From: Marvania coccoides
Lineage: Eukaryota; Chlorophyta; Trebouxiophyceae; Chlorellales; Chlorellaceae
DNA length: 64,000 nucleotides
NCBI GenBank assembly: GCA_963854735.1
Contig: OY978100.1
Location: forward strand, 186,001 to 250,000
Direction: 5' to 3'
This document shows, in pieces, positions 32,976-44,799 of this stretch. The position numbers and the translations under genes were made by a program. Under the pieces are notes generated by a model. It searched no databases. It was not told the DNA's origin and was given only the letters and a program-made list of their open reading frames with translations. Numbering within the stretch: the stretch's first letter is position 1; each line of letters opens with the position of its first letter.

Positions 32976-35900
32976 ATGAGCTCATCAGCGCGCTCACTGT
33001 CTAGCGCTTCCCACTCAGTAGCCACCATCCCCGAGGACATCGACCCGTACTTCAATCTCGAAGTCGTCTACCGCTCCCACTCCACCGATGACCCCACTGG
33101 CAACCCTGCGGCCCTTGGCAGCCTGGACGACTGCCCTCGCATCCGAGCCACAAAGGGGCGGGCTAAGGTGCACCCGTCCCCAGAGGACAACGTGCGGCTG
33201 TCAAAACTATCGCTGATATCGGATGAGAAGAATGCGGGGTCTGCATCTTCCTCAATCCATGTCACAGCTTCTGCCGCCAGCGGTGTTGCCGCCATCACGC
33301 GCTCCTCCTCGGTGTTTGACCTGCTGGAGCAGCAGCGCCGCAAGAACAGCGCATCGCCGTGGAAGCAGAAGCTGGGAGAATTTCTGGAGGGGACCACATT
33401 TGGCCTCGTCTCGGTGGCCTTCACAGTCATGGCGAGTCATATGCTGCTGGCGCTGGCAATTCATTCAATTCATTTATATCTTCGTCTAATTCACACTGCA
33501 GATTCTGTACATGGACCTCGTCTGGGTGGCTGTCATGCCCGCCGGCCACGATATGTATCTTTACGCATGGACAATCTTTGCTTTCGCTGCCTTTTTCATC
33601 GAAATTTTCCTGTCTTCGCTCGCGCGCCCCGGCTATTTTATCAGGTGCGCGGTCATCGAAAAGGCCCAATCTTTGAACCGAACCTCAAACAGCACTCACG
33701 TCTGCCGCTTTTTCTCTCTTTCGATAACGAGCAGATTTTACTTTTGGATGGACCTCATTGCTTCATTTTCCCTCGTCTTCGAATTTCCCGGCTTCATGGA
33801 CCTTCTGAGCTTTGACCCTGACGACTCCAACCGCCACATCACTCTGGACCGCGCAGCCAAAGCAGCGCAGACCGGCGCCCGCTCAGCCCGCATCATGCAG
33901 GTCATCGCCCTCATGCAGCTGCTGCGCTTTAAGGCGCGGCGAATAAAGCTGTACGGCGGGCGGGTGGGGTCCGCAGACGACAGCAGCACGGGCAGCAGCA
34001 GCAGCAGCGAGAGCGGGGCAGATGCGACCAACCAGCAGCAGCAGCAGCTGAGGCTGTCCGGTTCTTCCAAACCGCAGTCGCGGGTGGGGGAGAAAGTGAC
34101 GGAAATGACGATGCGCAAGGTCATTTTGGGCGTGCTGATCTTGCTGCTGGTGCTGCCTGTGTTTGACGCTAATGTGTACTACGGCCACCCCACGGTGCTA
34201 GAGGACGGGGGGCTGGCCATGCTGCACGGCATGTTCCAGCAGGACGGCAACACCACCTCCTTCCAGAACGCCCTGCAGGTGAGCTATTACCTTTAAAACA
34301 TTGTCAAATTTCCTCGATTTTTGCCCCCCCCTCAAACAAGCTTGTTCCTTCCAAACTTTCAATGCGTAGACGTACATCGAGGAGAACGTGTACCGGCTGG
34401 GCACCAAGAACACGGGAAACCTGTATCGCCTGGTCATATTCAACTCCACCATTCTCGACGCTTCACCCAACCTGCGAGACTCAGAGCGCCAAACCTCGAC
34501 GCTGCGCACCGACGGGTGCGCCGCAGGGGCCTGGGAAGAGTGCTTCGAGAGCAAGGCCTGGGTGGACGTGCGGTGGGCGATTCAAATGCAGGCGCTGCTG
34601 GACATCGGGCGAGTGACGTTCATTCTGTTGGTGCTGTCGGTGGGCGCGCTGCTCTTCATCCGCGACACCGACGTGCTGGTGTTGCAGCCCATTGACCGCA
34701 TGGTGGAGAAGGTCAAGGCCGTGAGCGAGAACCCCCTGGCGGCGGCGCAATCGCACCGCAGCGCCGTCGCCGCCGGCCTGGTGAAACGCTCCGACAGCAA
34801 GAAGCAGCTGGAGACGCGGGTGCTGGAGCACTCCATTGGCAAGATCTGCTCGTTGCTGAGCGTGGGGTTCGGGGAGGCGGGTGCAGAGGTGATTGCTGAC
34901 AACATTCGTTCCGGCGGGGACCTGAACCCGATGGTGCCTGGCCGAAAGGTGCGCGCCATTTTTGGGTTCTGCGACATCCGAGCCTTCACCGATACCACCG
35001 AGGTGCTGCAAGAGGAGGTCATGGAGTTTGTCAACACCATCGCCAACATTGTGCACACCGAGGTGTCGCTGCACGGCGGGGCGGCAAACAAAAACATCGG
35101 GGACGCTTTCCTGCTGGTATGGAAGCTCCCAGGCAGCCCTGGAATGACACATAACCGCCCCTCCCGTGCCAGCATGCTCAGCGCCGCTGGCAATGGTCCC
35201 GATTCAGAGGAGCAAGCGATTACTCGCTTAGCAGACGCGGCGCTTGCGTCCTTTGTGGTCATCCAGTCGGCGCTGAAGCGGTCGCAGAAGCTGCAGGAGT
35301 ACAGCGCCCGCTCTGACCTGAACGCCCGCATGCCTGGGTTTGCAGTTAAAATGGGGTTCGGCCTGCACGTAGGCAAGCGATTACTAATATTTTCCACTTG
35401 ATTTATATGACTCATGAAGGATCTATTACAGCCTCATTTTATCCCTTCACTTTCTGCTTCTTCTTAATTAAACTTTCTTTTGCAGGGTGGGCCATTGAGG
35501 GCGCCATCGGCTCCAACTACAAAATCGACGCCTCCTACCTCTCCCCACACGTCAACATGGCTTCCCGCCTGGAGGCAGCCACCAAGCAGTTTGGCGTCTC
35601 CCTGCTCCTCTCTGACACCTTTGTCGCGCTGCTGTCGCCCCCCGTGCGAAAACGCCTGCGCCAGGTCGATGCCGTCGCAGTCAAGGGCTCCACACATCCC
35701 ATCGGGCTGTTCACCCTCGATGTCGACCCAGAGAGAGCCACCCTCCCGCCTGGCTCTGCCGCAGCAGTCGAAGTGGCCAATGCTGCCTCCGTCATCACCA
35801 CCACCAACGGCAGCGCCAGGGCTGACCACGTCACCTTCTCAGAGTACCCCTACTTTGACGAGTTTGAAGAGCACCCCGACATTATGGCCACCATCGACAT

Positions 35901-36126
35901 GGACGCCTCCTTTATGGAGCATTTTGCCCAAGGATTTGAAGCATACAAAGGGGGCCAGTGGGAGCTCGCTGCAGCGGTGCTGGAGGAGACGCGCGTCATG
36001 CGGCGCTCCATGGCTGGCGAGGTGGTGATCGACGGCCCCAGCGAGGCGCTGCTGGGCTTCATTCGAGACAGCGGGGGCGTGGCGCCGGCAGGATGGCAAG
36101 GCTACCGTGAACTCACAGAGAAGTGA
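32976..36126 (+). CDS. Class III nucleotide cyclase with voltage-sensor-like membrane domain
   Basis: Five exons (32976-33431, 33502-33644, 33735-34278, 34370-35372, 35486-36126) give 928 residues. After a Ser-rich cytosolic N-terminus come four hydrophobic segments from about residue 140, the fourth with spaced basic residues (GARSARIMQVIALMQLLRF), like S1-S4 of a voltage sensor. A further span, an outer domain (about 345-455), and a span with HAMP-like QPIDRMVEKVKAVSEN lead to the cyclase domain (about 575-790). FCDIRAFTD and NIGDAFLLVWK hold the metal-binding Asp residues, and NMASRLEAATK the Asn and Arg that act on the substrate. It should make cAMP or cGMP at a membrane. Two introns need GC donors (GCGAGT, GCAAGC). 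Confidence 0.85.
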
Positions 36127-36465
36127 AACTCTGGAAAATAGCAAATTTATTGGTTCTAAAATGAATTGTTTATTGTGGGCGCAGCGCATTTGCTGCCACG
36201 TTATTTATAGCGCAATAAAGAAAGTGTCCATGCAGCGGTGGTGGCGCTGCTTGCTAGCCCGCTCATCCAGCCGCTGCTTAATTTACCCATAGAAGTGGAA
36301 TTTTATTCGATGCGAGTTATGGTATGTGGGCCTTCCACTTGTGCTGGTTCCCACGGACGCCTTTTAATTATTTGTTTGTTCTGATGTTAGTTCTTGGTGC
36401 ATTTTCCACTCATTCCATTCACAGTACTGCTGTACATATTTATCCATACATATAAATTACGATTT
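36127..36465. other. Convergent 3' spacer
   Basis: AT-rich region between the stops of the cyclase (plus) and RNASEH2B (minus). Nothing supported. Confidence 0.5.
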
Positions 36466-37264
36466 TTATTTTTTGGTAAAGAATGAGCTCATTTTACGCA
36501 TTCCAGACGCCTCTTTAGCCAGCTTTGCTGCTTTGCTTGCCGCCCGCGACTCTGCCGCCTTGGCCTTGGCCGCCTCTTTGGGATCCAGCCGTTGTCGCTT
36601 CGCCTCTGGTTCGTTAGATGGCGCGTCAGGGTTATACGCCGGCATTGCCTGGGCTGCTGCAGCTGCCTGCGGGTCTGGAAGGCCCAACGATGCTCCCAGT
36701 TTTGCTGACCATTCTGACGTTAAATAATCCCCAATAATGCCTGCTGCGTACGCTGCAAGTGCCGTGTCATCCAAGTCAGAGAACCCAGAAGCGTGGGCGA
36801 CCAAAGCCGCTTTTGCAAGGCCCACCTTCAGCCGCAGCCACGCCAGCGCCTTTTCCTCGCTCAGGCGAAAGTACCGCTGGCCGCCGGCTTCTTTGCTGTC
36901 ACACAAGCACTCCAGCTGCTGCGAGGGGATCAGCGCGGCTAGGTGGGCGCCGCCGTCGGCTGTGGTGAGGCATTCCAAGCACTGTTCAACGTCACAAAAA
37001 TTGCCAGCGGCGCTGGCGTTTTGGAGGGCCGGAAGGAGAAGGAAGAGGGGGTCCAGGGGCGTACACAGGTGCAGTGATCCCTCTGCAAACGTGTCAGAAC
37101 CAGAAATTCAGTAATCCAGTAATTTTTGTGATAAAATGAAATTTTGAGACGCGCCTTTCAGCACGCTGTTGTCTATAAGCCAAGAGGCGAAACGAGGCTG
37201 AAAGACGTTGCATTCCTGGAGGGTGCCATTGCCCAAAAGGAACGGCGCTGTGTCTCCTGCAGGG

Positions 37265-37310
<46 letters not shown>

Positions 37311-37519
37311 GTTGTCAGACGGGTCACTGAAGTGAAAATATACTTGCAGGCGCACCGCTGGCTGGCTCAGGCAAGTTCACAAATCTTGGAGGCTCGTTTC
37401 CATCGCTTTGAAGGCCTACAGAAGCGGAGATCGCGTTAATAAAATTTAAAATCGTTTAGCAGCGAAACTTTTCAATTGAACTCACCTTGCGCGACCAGGA
37501 CGCGGCGTAGTTGAGCCAT
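36466..37519 (-). CDS. RNASEH2B: Ribonuclease H2 subunit B
   Basis: Four exons (37486-37519, 37356-37415, 37155-37256, 36466-37082) give 270 residues. The N-terminal wing resembles RNASEH2B: MAQLRRVLVAQ, FVNLPEPASG, PFLLGNGTLQECN, RFASWLIDNSVLKE and GSLHLCTPLDPLFLLLPAL. The C-terminus ends GMRKMSSFFTKK, a PCNA-binding PIP-box-like motif as in the animal subunit. RNase H2 removes ribonucleotides from DNA and RNA:DNA hybrids; subunit B is non-catalytic. Keeping frame across intron 3 requires a GC donor (GCGCGT at 37154). Intron 2 contains a long CT microsatellite immediately before its acceptor. Confidence 0.88.
37267..37307. repeat. (AG)n microsatellite inside an intron
   Basis: About twenty AG units. 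In the RNASEH2B transcript it is a pure CT tract ending 11 bases before the acceptor of exon 3, so it serves as the polypyrimidine tract. Confidence 0.95.
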
Positions 37520-37691
37520 CGTGCTTGGTTATAGTTTAGAGAACACCGAACATTTTTGAATGGCTCGGGCTGTGAGCTCTGCATTTCAAATTCGTCTGCT
37601 GTGCTGGCGACAACGCAGGGCCGGTAAATTAATCAAATGCGAGTTTTCGCGCTGGGAACCCAAAGATCGATACTTTACTAGTGCTAGGAAC

Positions 37692-40600
37692 ATGGTGGGA
37701 CGCCGGCTAGCGGCGCTGATCTGCCTGGTTCTTTTGGGGCAAACCATCGCTGTCAATGTCGCTATTTCCACAAGCGAGCAGCGTTCCCAGGACCGGCCAA
37801 TTGAAACTAGACAATTGGTTGATCTCAGCAGCGGTGACGCCGCTCACCCGAGTGCGGAGCATGGCTTCAGCGACGGAATTTTCAACACCGACGAGCTCCT
37901 CCCTCTACCTCCAGTGGATACAAATGAGCACAGCCTGATGGCCACTGGTGGAAGAAAAATAGCAGCGGATCTGAATGGGCTGGCAGCAGCAGTAGAAGAC
38001 AAGGCGGCAGCGGTAGGCTCTTCTGAGCAAGAAGCAGTGGCTGTCGGCGGCAGCAGCAGCGGTGGAGTCTTGGCGGCGAGAACCAGAACCACTTCCGCTG
38101 TGGGAGACGAAGAAGAAGACGATGCGAACGACCCCTTTAGGCCTGGTGATGCCGCAGAGGGCGGGCTGGCCGATCCAAACGATGCCGGTGAGAAAATAAA
38201 ATAAAATAATTTCCTCGTTATTTGTAATTTAAAATAAATCGAGTGTGGCATTGACTGTTTTTTTCTTCCTATTGGTGCAGCGGCAGCAGCTGAGCTGGAG
38301 GAGGCTGAGAGGACGGCTGAGTTCATTGACCCTGCGTGGGGCGTTGAAGACGGAGAGGAGACACTGCCACGTGGCGACGTCGAAGAGGATGACGAATACG
38401 ACGATGCAGAAGACGGATCGGAAGAGGAGATCGTTCTCGCGCACGACGGCGAAGAGGGGTGGGATTTTAACGAAGAGGACGATCCCTGGGCAGAGGAAGA
38501 AGAAATCGATAAACGAAAGCAGCGGCTGGGGCTGGTGCGGCATGAGGACGACGATGGGGAGGAGACAGTTGGTGTCAAAGACGCGGAGGGTACTGCCGCG
38601 ACTGTCACTGAGTCCTCTGGGTTGAGACGTCACAAAGTGAGCTCCCAAAGGGGAGGGGTGCCGCACGATATGACGCACGAGGGCGCAGAAGGGGACATTG
38701 CAGAAGCTGCAGGGAAGGTGCCAGTGGACGACGATGCGCTGCTGAAAGAGGAGAAAATGCGGATGAAACTAAAGGACTCGACGGTGGGCACTCGAGCCCA
38801 TTTTCACACGCTGAGGAGGGTGCGGCCTGGCGAGACGCTGAAGGGTGAAGAAGAACCGCAGGTCGCGGGCGTTGGAGATATTGACGAGGTAGATTTTCTC
38901 CTGAAAGAGACGGAGATGCGGTCAGCGACCGACGGCACAAAAGCCGTCCTTCGCGCGCGGAAGCAGGAGCTCCCGCCGGAGACGCAGGTGGACACGAGCC
39001 TGCCTGAGGAGCTGCAGAAGGAGACGCGGATGCGGTCATCCCTGCGCTCTGCAGTGCGAAAAACACCGCAGCAGCAGCATTTGCCACGCTCCACTCGGCA
39101 GGGGGCGTCGCCTCAGGTGGTGGAGCAGAAGCGCGCGGTTGCAGCAGGCGTTGGGGTTATCTATGAGGAGCGGATCGATTTTCTTTTAAAGGAGACGGAG
39201 ATGCGGTCGGCTACCGATGGCACGAAAGTTGTTTTTCGCACTCGGCCCAGCGAGCACCCTCCGCAGCTGACTCACGAAGAAGCTGCCGGCGATAAATTCG
39301 ATCAGCAGAAGAAGGAAGCCCTGCTGAAAGAAACTGCGATGCGCTCAGCCGCCGACAGCACCAAAATGACTTCGCAGAACTCCCGGAAGTCTGAACACCC
39401 TTCAGAAGCAGACGTAGCCCAACACGCCGCAGTTGCCGACGACCTCTTGGCAGAGCTGAACAAGAAGTACAGCGGCGGGGGCGGCGCAGCGGGCTCCACC
39501 GCCACGCAAAGGCAAGCTGCAAAACCGGCACTGCAGCAGCGGTGGTCTCCCTCCCCTGCAGCAGCGAAAGCGAAGCCGCAGCCAAATCCCTTCAATCTTC
39601 CGTCATTTGAGTCCACTCCCGTGCCCAATAAGCCTTCTCTGTGGCAGTGGCAGGATGAGTACCAGGCTGCGAGGAGTGCTGACGCCCGCACCCACGCAGC
39701 CCGCCTGAGGGGCGACGACGGCGTGGGACCGCCGCTGCACCCTTCTATTTCGGCCCCGCACGCGTACGAGTTCACCTCCCGCGAGTTTCTCGTCCTCAAC
39801 CGGCCTCAGCCGGGTTACGTCGCTGCTTGTTTGGTGGCCAGAGATGCGCATGACGACGTGGGAGAGTGGGTGCACCACCATCTGAAGCTGGGAATTGGTC
39901 CCATCTATGTTTATGACCACGCCAGCATCCCTCCCATGGACTCCGTCCTAAAACATTGGATCAACGCCGGGGCGGTGGTCTACGAGAAGCTAGCGACGCC
40001 AGAGCGCGGGGAACGGCCGCAGTTGGTTGGATACAAAAAGTGCTTGAAAGACCACGGCGCGCAGCACCGTTGGCTCACGTTTTTCGACGCTGACGAGTAC
40101 TTGGTGTTCACTGACAACGGGGGGTATGGCGTACCGCCGGTACAAAGCTTGCCTGTGCTGCTGAAGCGGTATGAGCAGTACAGTGCGTTGGCGGTGCATT
40201 GGGTGTTGTTTGGGTCGTCTGGGCGGGTGGTGCGCCCCTCAAGAGGTGCACTGCGGAGCTACGTGCGCTGCCTGCCGGCAAACCACACCCATCACCTTTA
40301 CGTCAAGACGATAGCCAATACCAGGTGCACGGTCGCGCCTTCAGACACCCCACATGCGTTCAAGCACAACTGCAGCCGCCCCGCCGTGCGTACGAACTTT
40401 GCGCCGGTGGAGGGCCAGACCGCCGCTGACCTGCCGGTGTACTCAAAGCTGGCGCTGCTGCACTACGCCACGCGCAGCCAAGAGGAGTTTGAGGTGAAGA
40501 TGGCGCGAGGCAGCGGCATGAAGCGGCAAAGGTAAGTCGGAGGGGGGGGGCGGGCAGAGGAAGCATTTTATATTTTCTTTCTTCCCAACTATTCTTTTTG

Positions 40601-41123
40601 GAGTTGAGCTCCCATTACATCATTAATTATTTAGATTTGAACTTCCTTCTCATTCTGTGCTACTTTCTGCTGCAGGGGGTGGGAGTACTTTGCGTTTGTG
40701 GACAATTGGTCGGTGGACTTTTGCCTGCAGGGGCTGCGTGGCTGGGACGACAACATCGTCACCCTGCCACGCACCCTCGACCCAGGATCGCTCCAACAGC
40801 AGCTGGAGAGCTACTCCAAGGAGGAGCATGAAGATTTCTGGGGCGCTCGTGCCGCGGCAAATTTGGCAAAGGCGGCGGCGGCCCAGCGCGCGGAGGAGGC
40901 GGATCGATGGGGTAAGGACGAGGACGAAGACGACGAGTACGAGTTTGAGTATGACGCGAATAAAGAAAGCGAGGCTGAGGGGCGGGATGAGTGGCAGAGG
41001 CGGCAGCAACAGAGACGGCGGCGGAAGCTGATTGAGGATGAAGAAGAAACGTCGGTTGAGGGGATGGCAGTGGCAGCGAGTGCAGAAGGATATGATCCGT
41101 TCTTGGAAGCTATGCCTACTTAG
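37692..41123 (+). CDS. Secretory GT92-family glycosyltransferase with tandem repeats
   Basis: Three exons (37692-38187, 38281-40531, 40676-41123) give 1064 residues. The start at 37692 gives a signal peptide or anchor (RRLAALICLVLLGQTIAV). A long acidic disordered region follows, then five imperfect copies of an LLKETEMRSATDGTK unit (about residues 319, 369, 406, 463, 510). The GT92 (DUF23) domain spans about 670-930: ACLVARDAHDDVGEWVHHHL, IGPIYVYDHASIPPMD, WLTFFDADEYLVF with the DxD-type motif, HWVLFGSSG, and HNCSRPAVRTNF. Members transfer galactose or other sugars in the Golgi. The C-terminus is again acidic and Arg-rich. Both introns are GT-AG. Confidence 0.87.
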
Positions 41124-41238
41124 ATTTTGTTTATTCTAATTTTGCTTCCCTGTACTCCTTTGAATAATACATTTTACATTTTTTGGACTTTTTTTAAGTA
41201 ATTACATCAATCCATTCATTGCACACCTATTCAACACA

Positions 41239-42082
41239 TTATCGCCCCACTTTGCCCATCGCGGCGTCGGTCCTGGGATCTGCAGTCAAATTTTGCACTG
41301 CAACAATACCAGCGTCCACCTGGTCCTGCAACTGCCGTAGATCTTTAATGTACAGCATGCGCAGCACGGTGGCAGCCACATCCACCTGTGGGTCGCCCGT
41401 AGAGAACCCCAGCGGGATGTCTGCCAGCGCAGCAGCGGGGGAGGTGGCTTCTCCACCCCTCCGCTGTGACTCTGCCAAGCAAGGCAATACCTGAGATTCC
41501 AATACAGACCTGGCCTTGGCAAGGTGCGCCGCCGTGATTTGTTCGTCAGGTGCCAGCGGGATGCGCAGCGCGGCCGCGGCACGGCGCACTGCAGCCAGCG
41601 TTTCTGGCGAGGTGGCGTCTGAGAAGGGAGCTGGAGGGAGAGGGGCCCAGTCCTGCGCCGATGGGGCTGCCGCAGTGGCTTCCTCGATGATGGGGAGGTA
41701 GGTCTCCGAACGGTCCTCAAACTCCAGTGCCACTGCAAGGGTAAAATGATAAAAACTATGAGCAACATTGTTATTTCCAACGGTGAAGAATTGAAAAAAT
41801 CATACCTGCGTGGTTGAGGAGCCACTGGAGGGCAGGTATGTGGGCTGTGCCATCTTTCCAGGCCACTGGACACCGGAGATCGGTGAAGTAAGAGTCCATC
41901 GCTGTGTTCCACGCAGCGTCGTCGGCCGTTTGAAGGTGCTCTCGCTCGGTGGCGGGGTAGTGCCGAATTTTGGCGTTCTCCAGCCATAAAATCAGCTTTT
42001 GGTATTTGGAGCGGTCGTTGACGTCGAAATCAGCCAAAAACGGGCACTTGAGCGCCCGCAAAAAAAATGTAATCAAAGACAT
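41239..42082 (-). CDS. RTRAF: RNA transcription, translation and transport factor (hCLE)
   Basis: Two exons (41806-42082, 41239-41732) give 256 residues, the family length. It matches RTRAF/C14orf166 throughout: LILWLENAKIRHYPATER, a CPVAWKDG block and ALQWLLNHAVALEFEDRSE, then IPLGFSTGDPQVDVAATVLR, MLYIKDLRQLQDQVD, and the nearly invariant end IVAVQNLTADPRTDAAMGKV. In animals it is part of the tRNA ligase and of cap- and RNA polymerase II-associated complexes. The intron sits at the end of the conserved N-terminal helix. The GT92 stop is only 115 bp away on the other strand (convergent). Confidence 0.95.
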
Positions 42083-42380
42083 TGTTATTATTTATTTATT
42101 TTACTGTGTTCAGCGGATGCGGAATGTCCTTAAATTGCGCATTTTCAAAGTTTTAATTCACATGCATATGAAATGAATTGAAAAATCCCTTTCAAAACCA
42201 AAGACTAGAGAAGCTGAAAGCTTGCACGAGGATTATTTTAATCTCGCATTCCTGATTAAATCATTAAAATAGACTGTGTGCCCGCGGTGTGATCTCCGTT
42301 GTCGAACTTACAACTTTTCAACATTTTCAAAAAATTGTTCGATCACTGGCAGAAGCACAGTGTGCCTCCCTGCACCCTGG

Positions 42381-43423
42381 ATGTTCGCCATGCGCATGGG
42401 AAAACCCCGCATGCTGGGCCACCTGCGCCAGCTGGCTGTAGGGGCTCCTCGACTTTCGCCCGCTCCCTGCCCCCTGCCCCGCTTCTTCCCCATCAGGGGC
42501 GCTCGACGCAGTGCAGACCGGTACATGACGCCCATGGACCGCGTGCTTTCCTCCCGCAAGCAGCTGCTCAACGGCCTCTTCTCGGAGTGGATCAAGATTG
42601 TGGGCGTTTCTTTTGATAACCGCCAGAGCGCAGTGGAAGCGCTGAAGCCAGGTGCGCAGCCGTCCTTCTGGTTGTCTCTTTTCTTTTGAATTTTCTGTAA
42701 GTCTCTATATTCAAAGGCATGTTTTCCCCCTTTTATTACGTGACTGCCCCCCCCTTTTGCCTGTGTGCTGCAGGCCAAGCTGTGGCTTTTGAGCACGAGC
42801 CCACCAACCCCTACGACCCCAACGCAGTGGCTGTTTCCACCCTAGACGGCACCTCGCTTGGCTACGTCCCAAAGGAGCACACCTCGTCTTTTGTCCACAG
42901 ATTGTGCTTTGGCAAAATTTCCAGTAAGGGCCTCACAGACGCAGGGCTGTGGGGGACGAGTGCGGAGGTTCAGCCGATGCTCCCGCCAGTGACAGTCCTG
43001 CCGATCCCCAAAAATCTGCACGGTAAGAATCGCATTTCGCAGCTGCTGGCAGGCCATGCGTGGGACACCGCAAAGGCCCAGGTTTTGCAGCGGTTTGAGG
43101 GCAAATGCTGGATTAGCGGGGCTGACACGCACATGGTGGCGGAACGGTGGGAGTTTGACGAAGAGAACAAGTTGATGCGGCTGAAGTCGTTTGCAGCAGA
43201 GGCTCCCCAGGTCATTGCGATCTCGCACATGCTGGAGAGCGGGCAAGATCTGGTGAAAGAGCTGCAAATTATGAACGCGTGGGAGGAGGAGGACGTGGGC
43301 ATTTACTTGAGCCACGTCCAGCAGGTTATGGAGGAGCGGTCTCAGGAGTGGGCGCTGGACCTGGGTGTTTTGGAGACGTTGAAGCTGGAGGTGCCTGAGC
43401 AGGTGAAGCCTTTCGTTGCGTGA
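42381..43423 (+). CDS. HIRAN-domain protein
   Basis: Two exons (42381-42651, 42774-43423) give 306 residues. The N-terminus (MFAMRMGKPRMLGHLRQL) is basic and Ala/Pro-rich, suggesting an organelle transit peptide. A HIRAN-like domain covers about residues 75-140: KIVGVSFDNRQSAVEALKPG, then FEHEPTNPYDPNAVAVSTLD and LGYVPKEHTSSF. HIRAN domains bind DNA ends in HLTF. The C-terminal half has AWDTAKAQVLQRFEGKCW and VAERWEFDEENKLMRLKSF, which recalls an HNH-type fold that has lost its zinc cysteines. Role probably in DNA handling; inferred. Other start codons at 42390 and 42396 are possible. Confidence 0.75.
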
Positions 43424-43548
43424 TTGTTTTACACTAGCGATGTTGAATGAATCTTTGGAGAAAAAAGTTGTACACTTTAATACAGTAACAATAGCTAGAT
43501 TGTTAAATAGCTAGATAGATATGTTGGAGCTAACGAACATTCCGCAGC

Positions 43549-44479
43549 CTATTCTTCGTGGTCGAAAGGGCGCTGGTGGTATTCAGCCCTCTCAAAGGGC
43601 CCCGTGACGTCCCAGTCAGCTCCCTCCTCGTCATCCATTTCAGACGTCTCCAAAGACTGCGCAGCAAAGGGAGACAAAAATGCAAATATATATAAAAAAG
43701 CCAGCACCCATCGGGCTCTAAAATTTTATTTATGGGAATAATTACATAATACATTTAAAAAAATGAGCCTACCTCGCTGCATGAAAAAGTTTCGGGCTCC
43801 TCTGCTTCCGCTCCGGCAGCGACCCGGTCGACATGTCTGGACACCGCTTCTTCGCCTTCCTCCTCACTACAAAAATCAAAATAAGTATTTTCAATGCTTT
43901 AGGGTATATTTAAGCATCAAAAAGCTCAACATACATATTTCAGGCCACTGCCAAAACGGCGTTTGCTCACCTGAGGTCACCCAGGCCGCTGGGCCTGCCG
44001 CGCTTGAATACGGACGGCATTCCTACCGTGAAGGAAGCATTCTGGCATTGCGAATCCCTCGGACGCTTCGTCATCACCGTCTGCAGGCGAGTGCTAAGGT
44101 CGCTGAAGGAGGGAACCACCGGGGCTGGGACAGGATGCTGAGTAGTTTGCATGGTGGGACTTGAAGGAGGGGCGATGTAGAGCGCGGTTTGAACAAACCC
44201 TGGCGTCTGGGAGGGCATCATCAATATGCCTGCAAGAAAACGAGAAGATCAAAATAATGAAATGAGAAAAGTGGTTTAAATAATTTCCTAAGACCGAAAA
44301 AAAAATGAAATGCGGTGGAATAAGTTTAATGTGGAATAAAATAATTTTCAAAACTTACCCGCAGCGCCATTGGGCGACGAGGGCACTGGGAAGGAGAAGG
44401 TTCGTCCCCCTCCGGCATGATGGTTGCCCTCCATCTCGCTATCCTTGCCGGGGGCTGTGTTTTTGATAGGCTGGTGCAT
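43549..44479 (-). CDS. Unrecognised four-exon protein
   Basis: Exons 44359-44479, 43971-44229, 43773-43866 and 43549-43656 join with four-for-four phase agreement to 193 residues; each piece alone is too short to stand out. All three introns are GT-AG. The protein is low in structure: a Gly/His-rich start, a Pro/Thr/Ser-rich middle, a basic patch (MTKRPRDSQCQNASF, then FKRGRPSGLGDLS) and an acidic C-terminal third ending ADWDVTGPFERAEYHQRPF. The FKRGRP patch could be an AT-hook-like or nuclear localisation element. I infer a nuclear protein; no family recognised. It converges on the HIRAN gene. Confidence 0.6.
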
Positions 44480-44799
44480 CTTGAAGTATTGTATTTTTAT
44501 TATATTTTTATTTTTAAAGCCACAAAGCTGCAGAATGGGTTTGGGACAGTGACAGCTGAGCGGTCCTTTCTTCCTTGGAAAAAAACACCATGGTATTTTG
44601 TAACCAAGTGAGAGAGGCACCATATCTTTTTCCAAATTGTATCTTGTGTTTCATCATTATACTTGCATAAATTTGTAAATAATCAAATTGAAAAATTGTT
44701 TACAAAATGTATTCAATCCGAAACAAAAATCCATTATTCATCACACTAATGCAAAAAAAGGTCCGTATCATTTTCTCCACAGCCCCTGCTGCTGCAGTG

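Noticed and set aside
34481..35415. Long minus-strand frames across the cyclase region
   Set aside because: Shadows of the GC-rich cyclase exon; His/Gln-rich composition typical of antisense frames.
37267..37307. AG repeat considered as a CRISPR or satellite array
   Set aside because: A simple dinucleotide microsatellite inside an intron; no spacers or longer unit.
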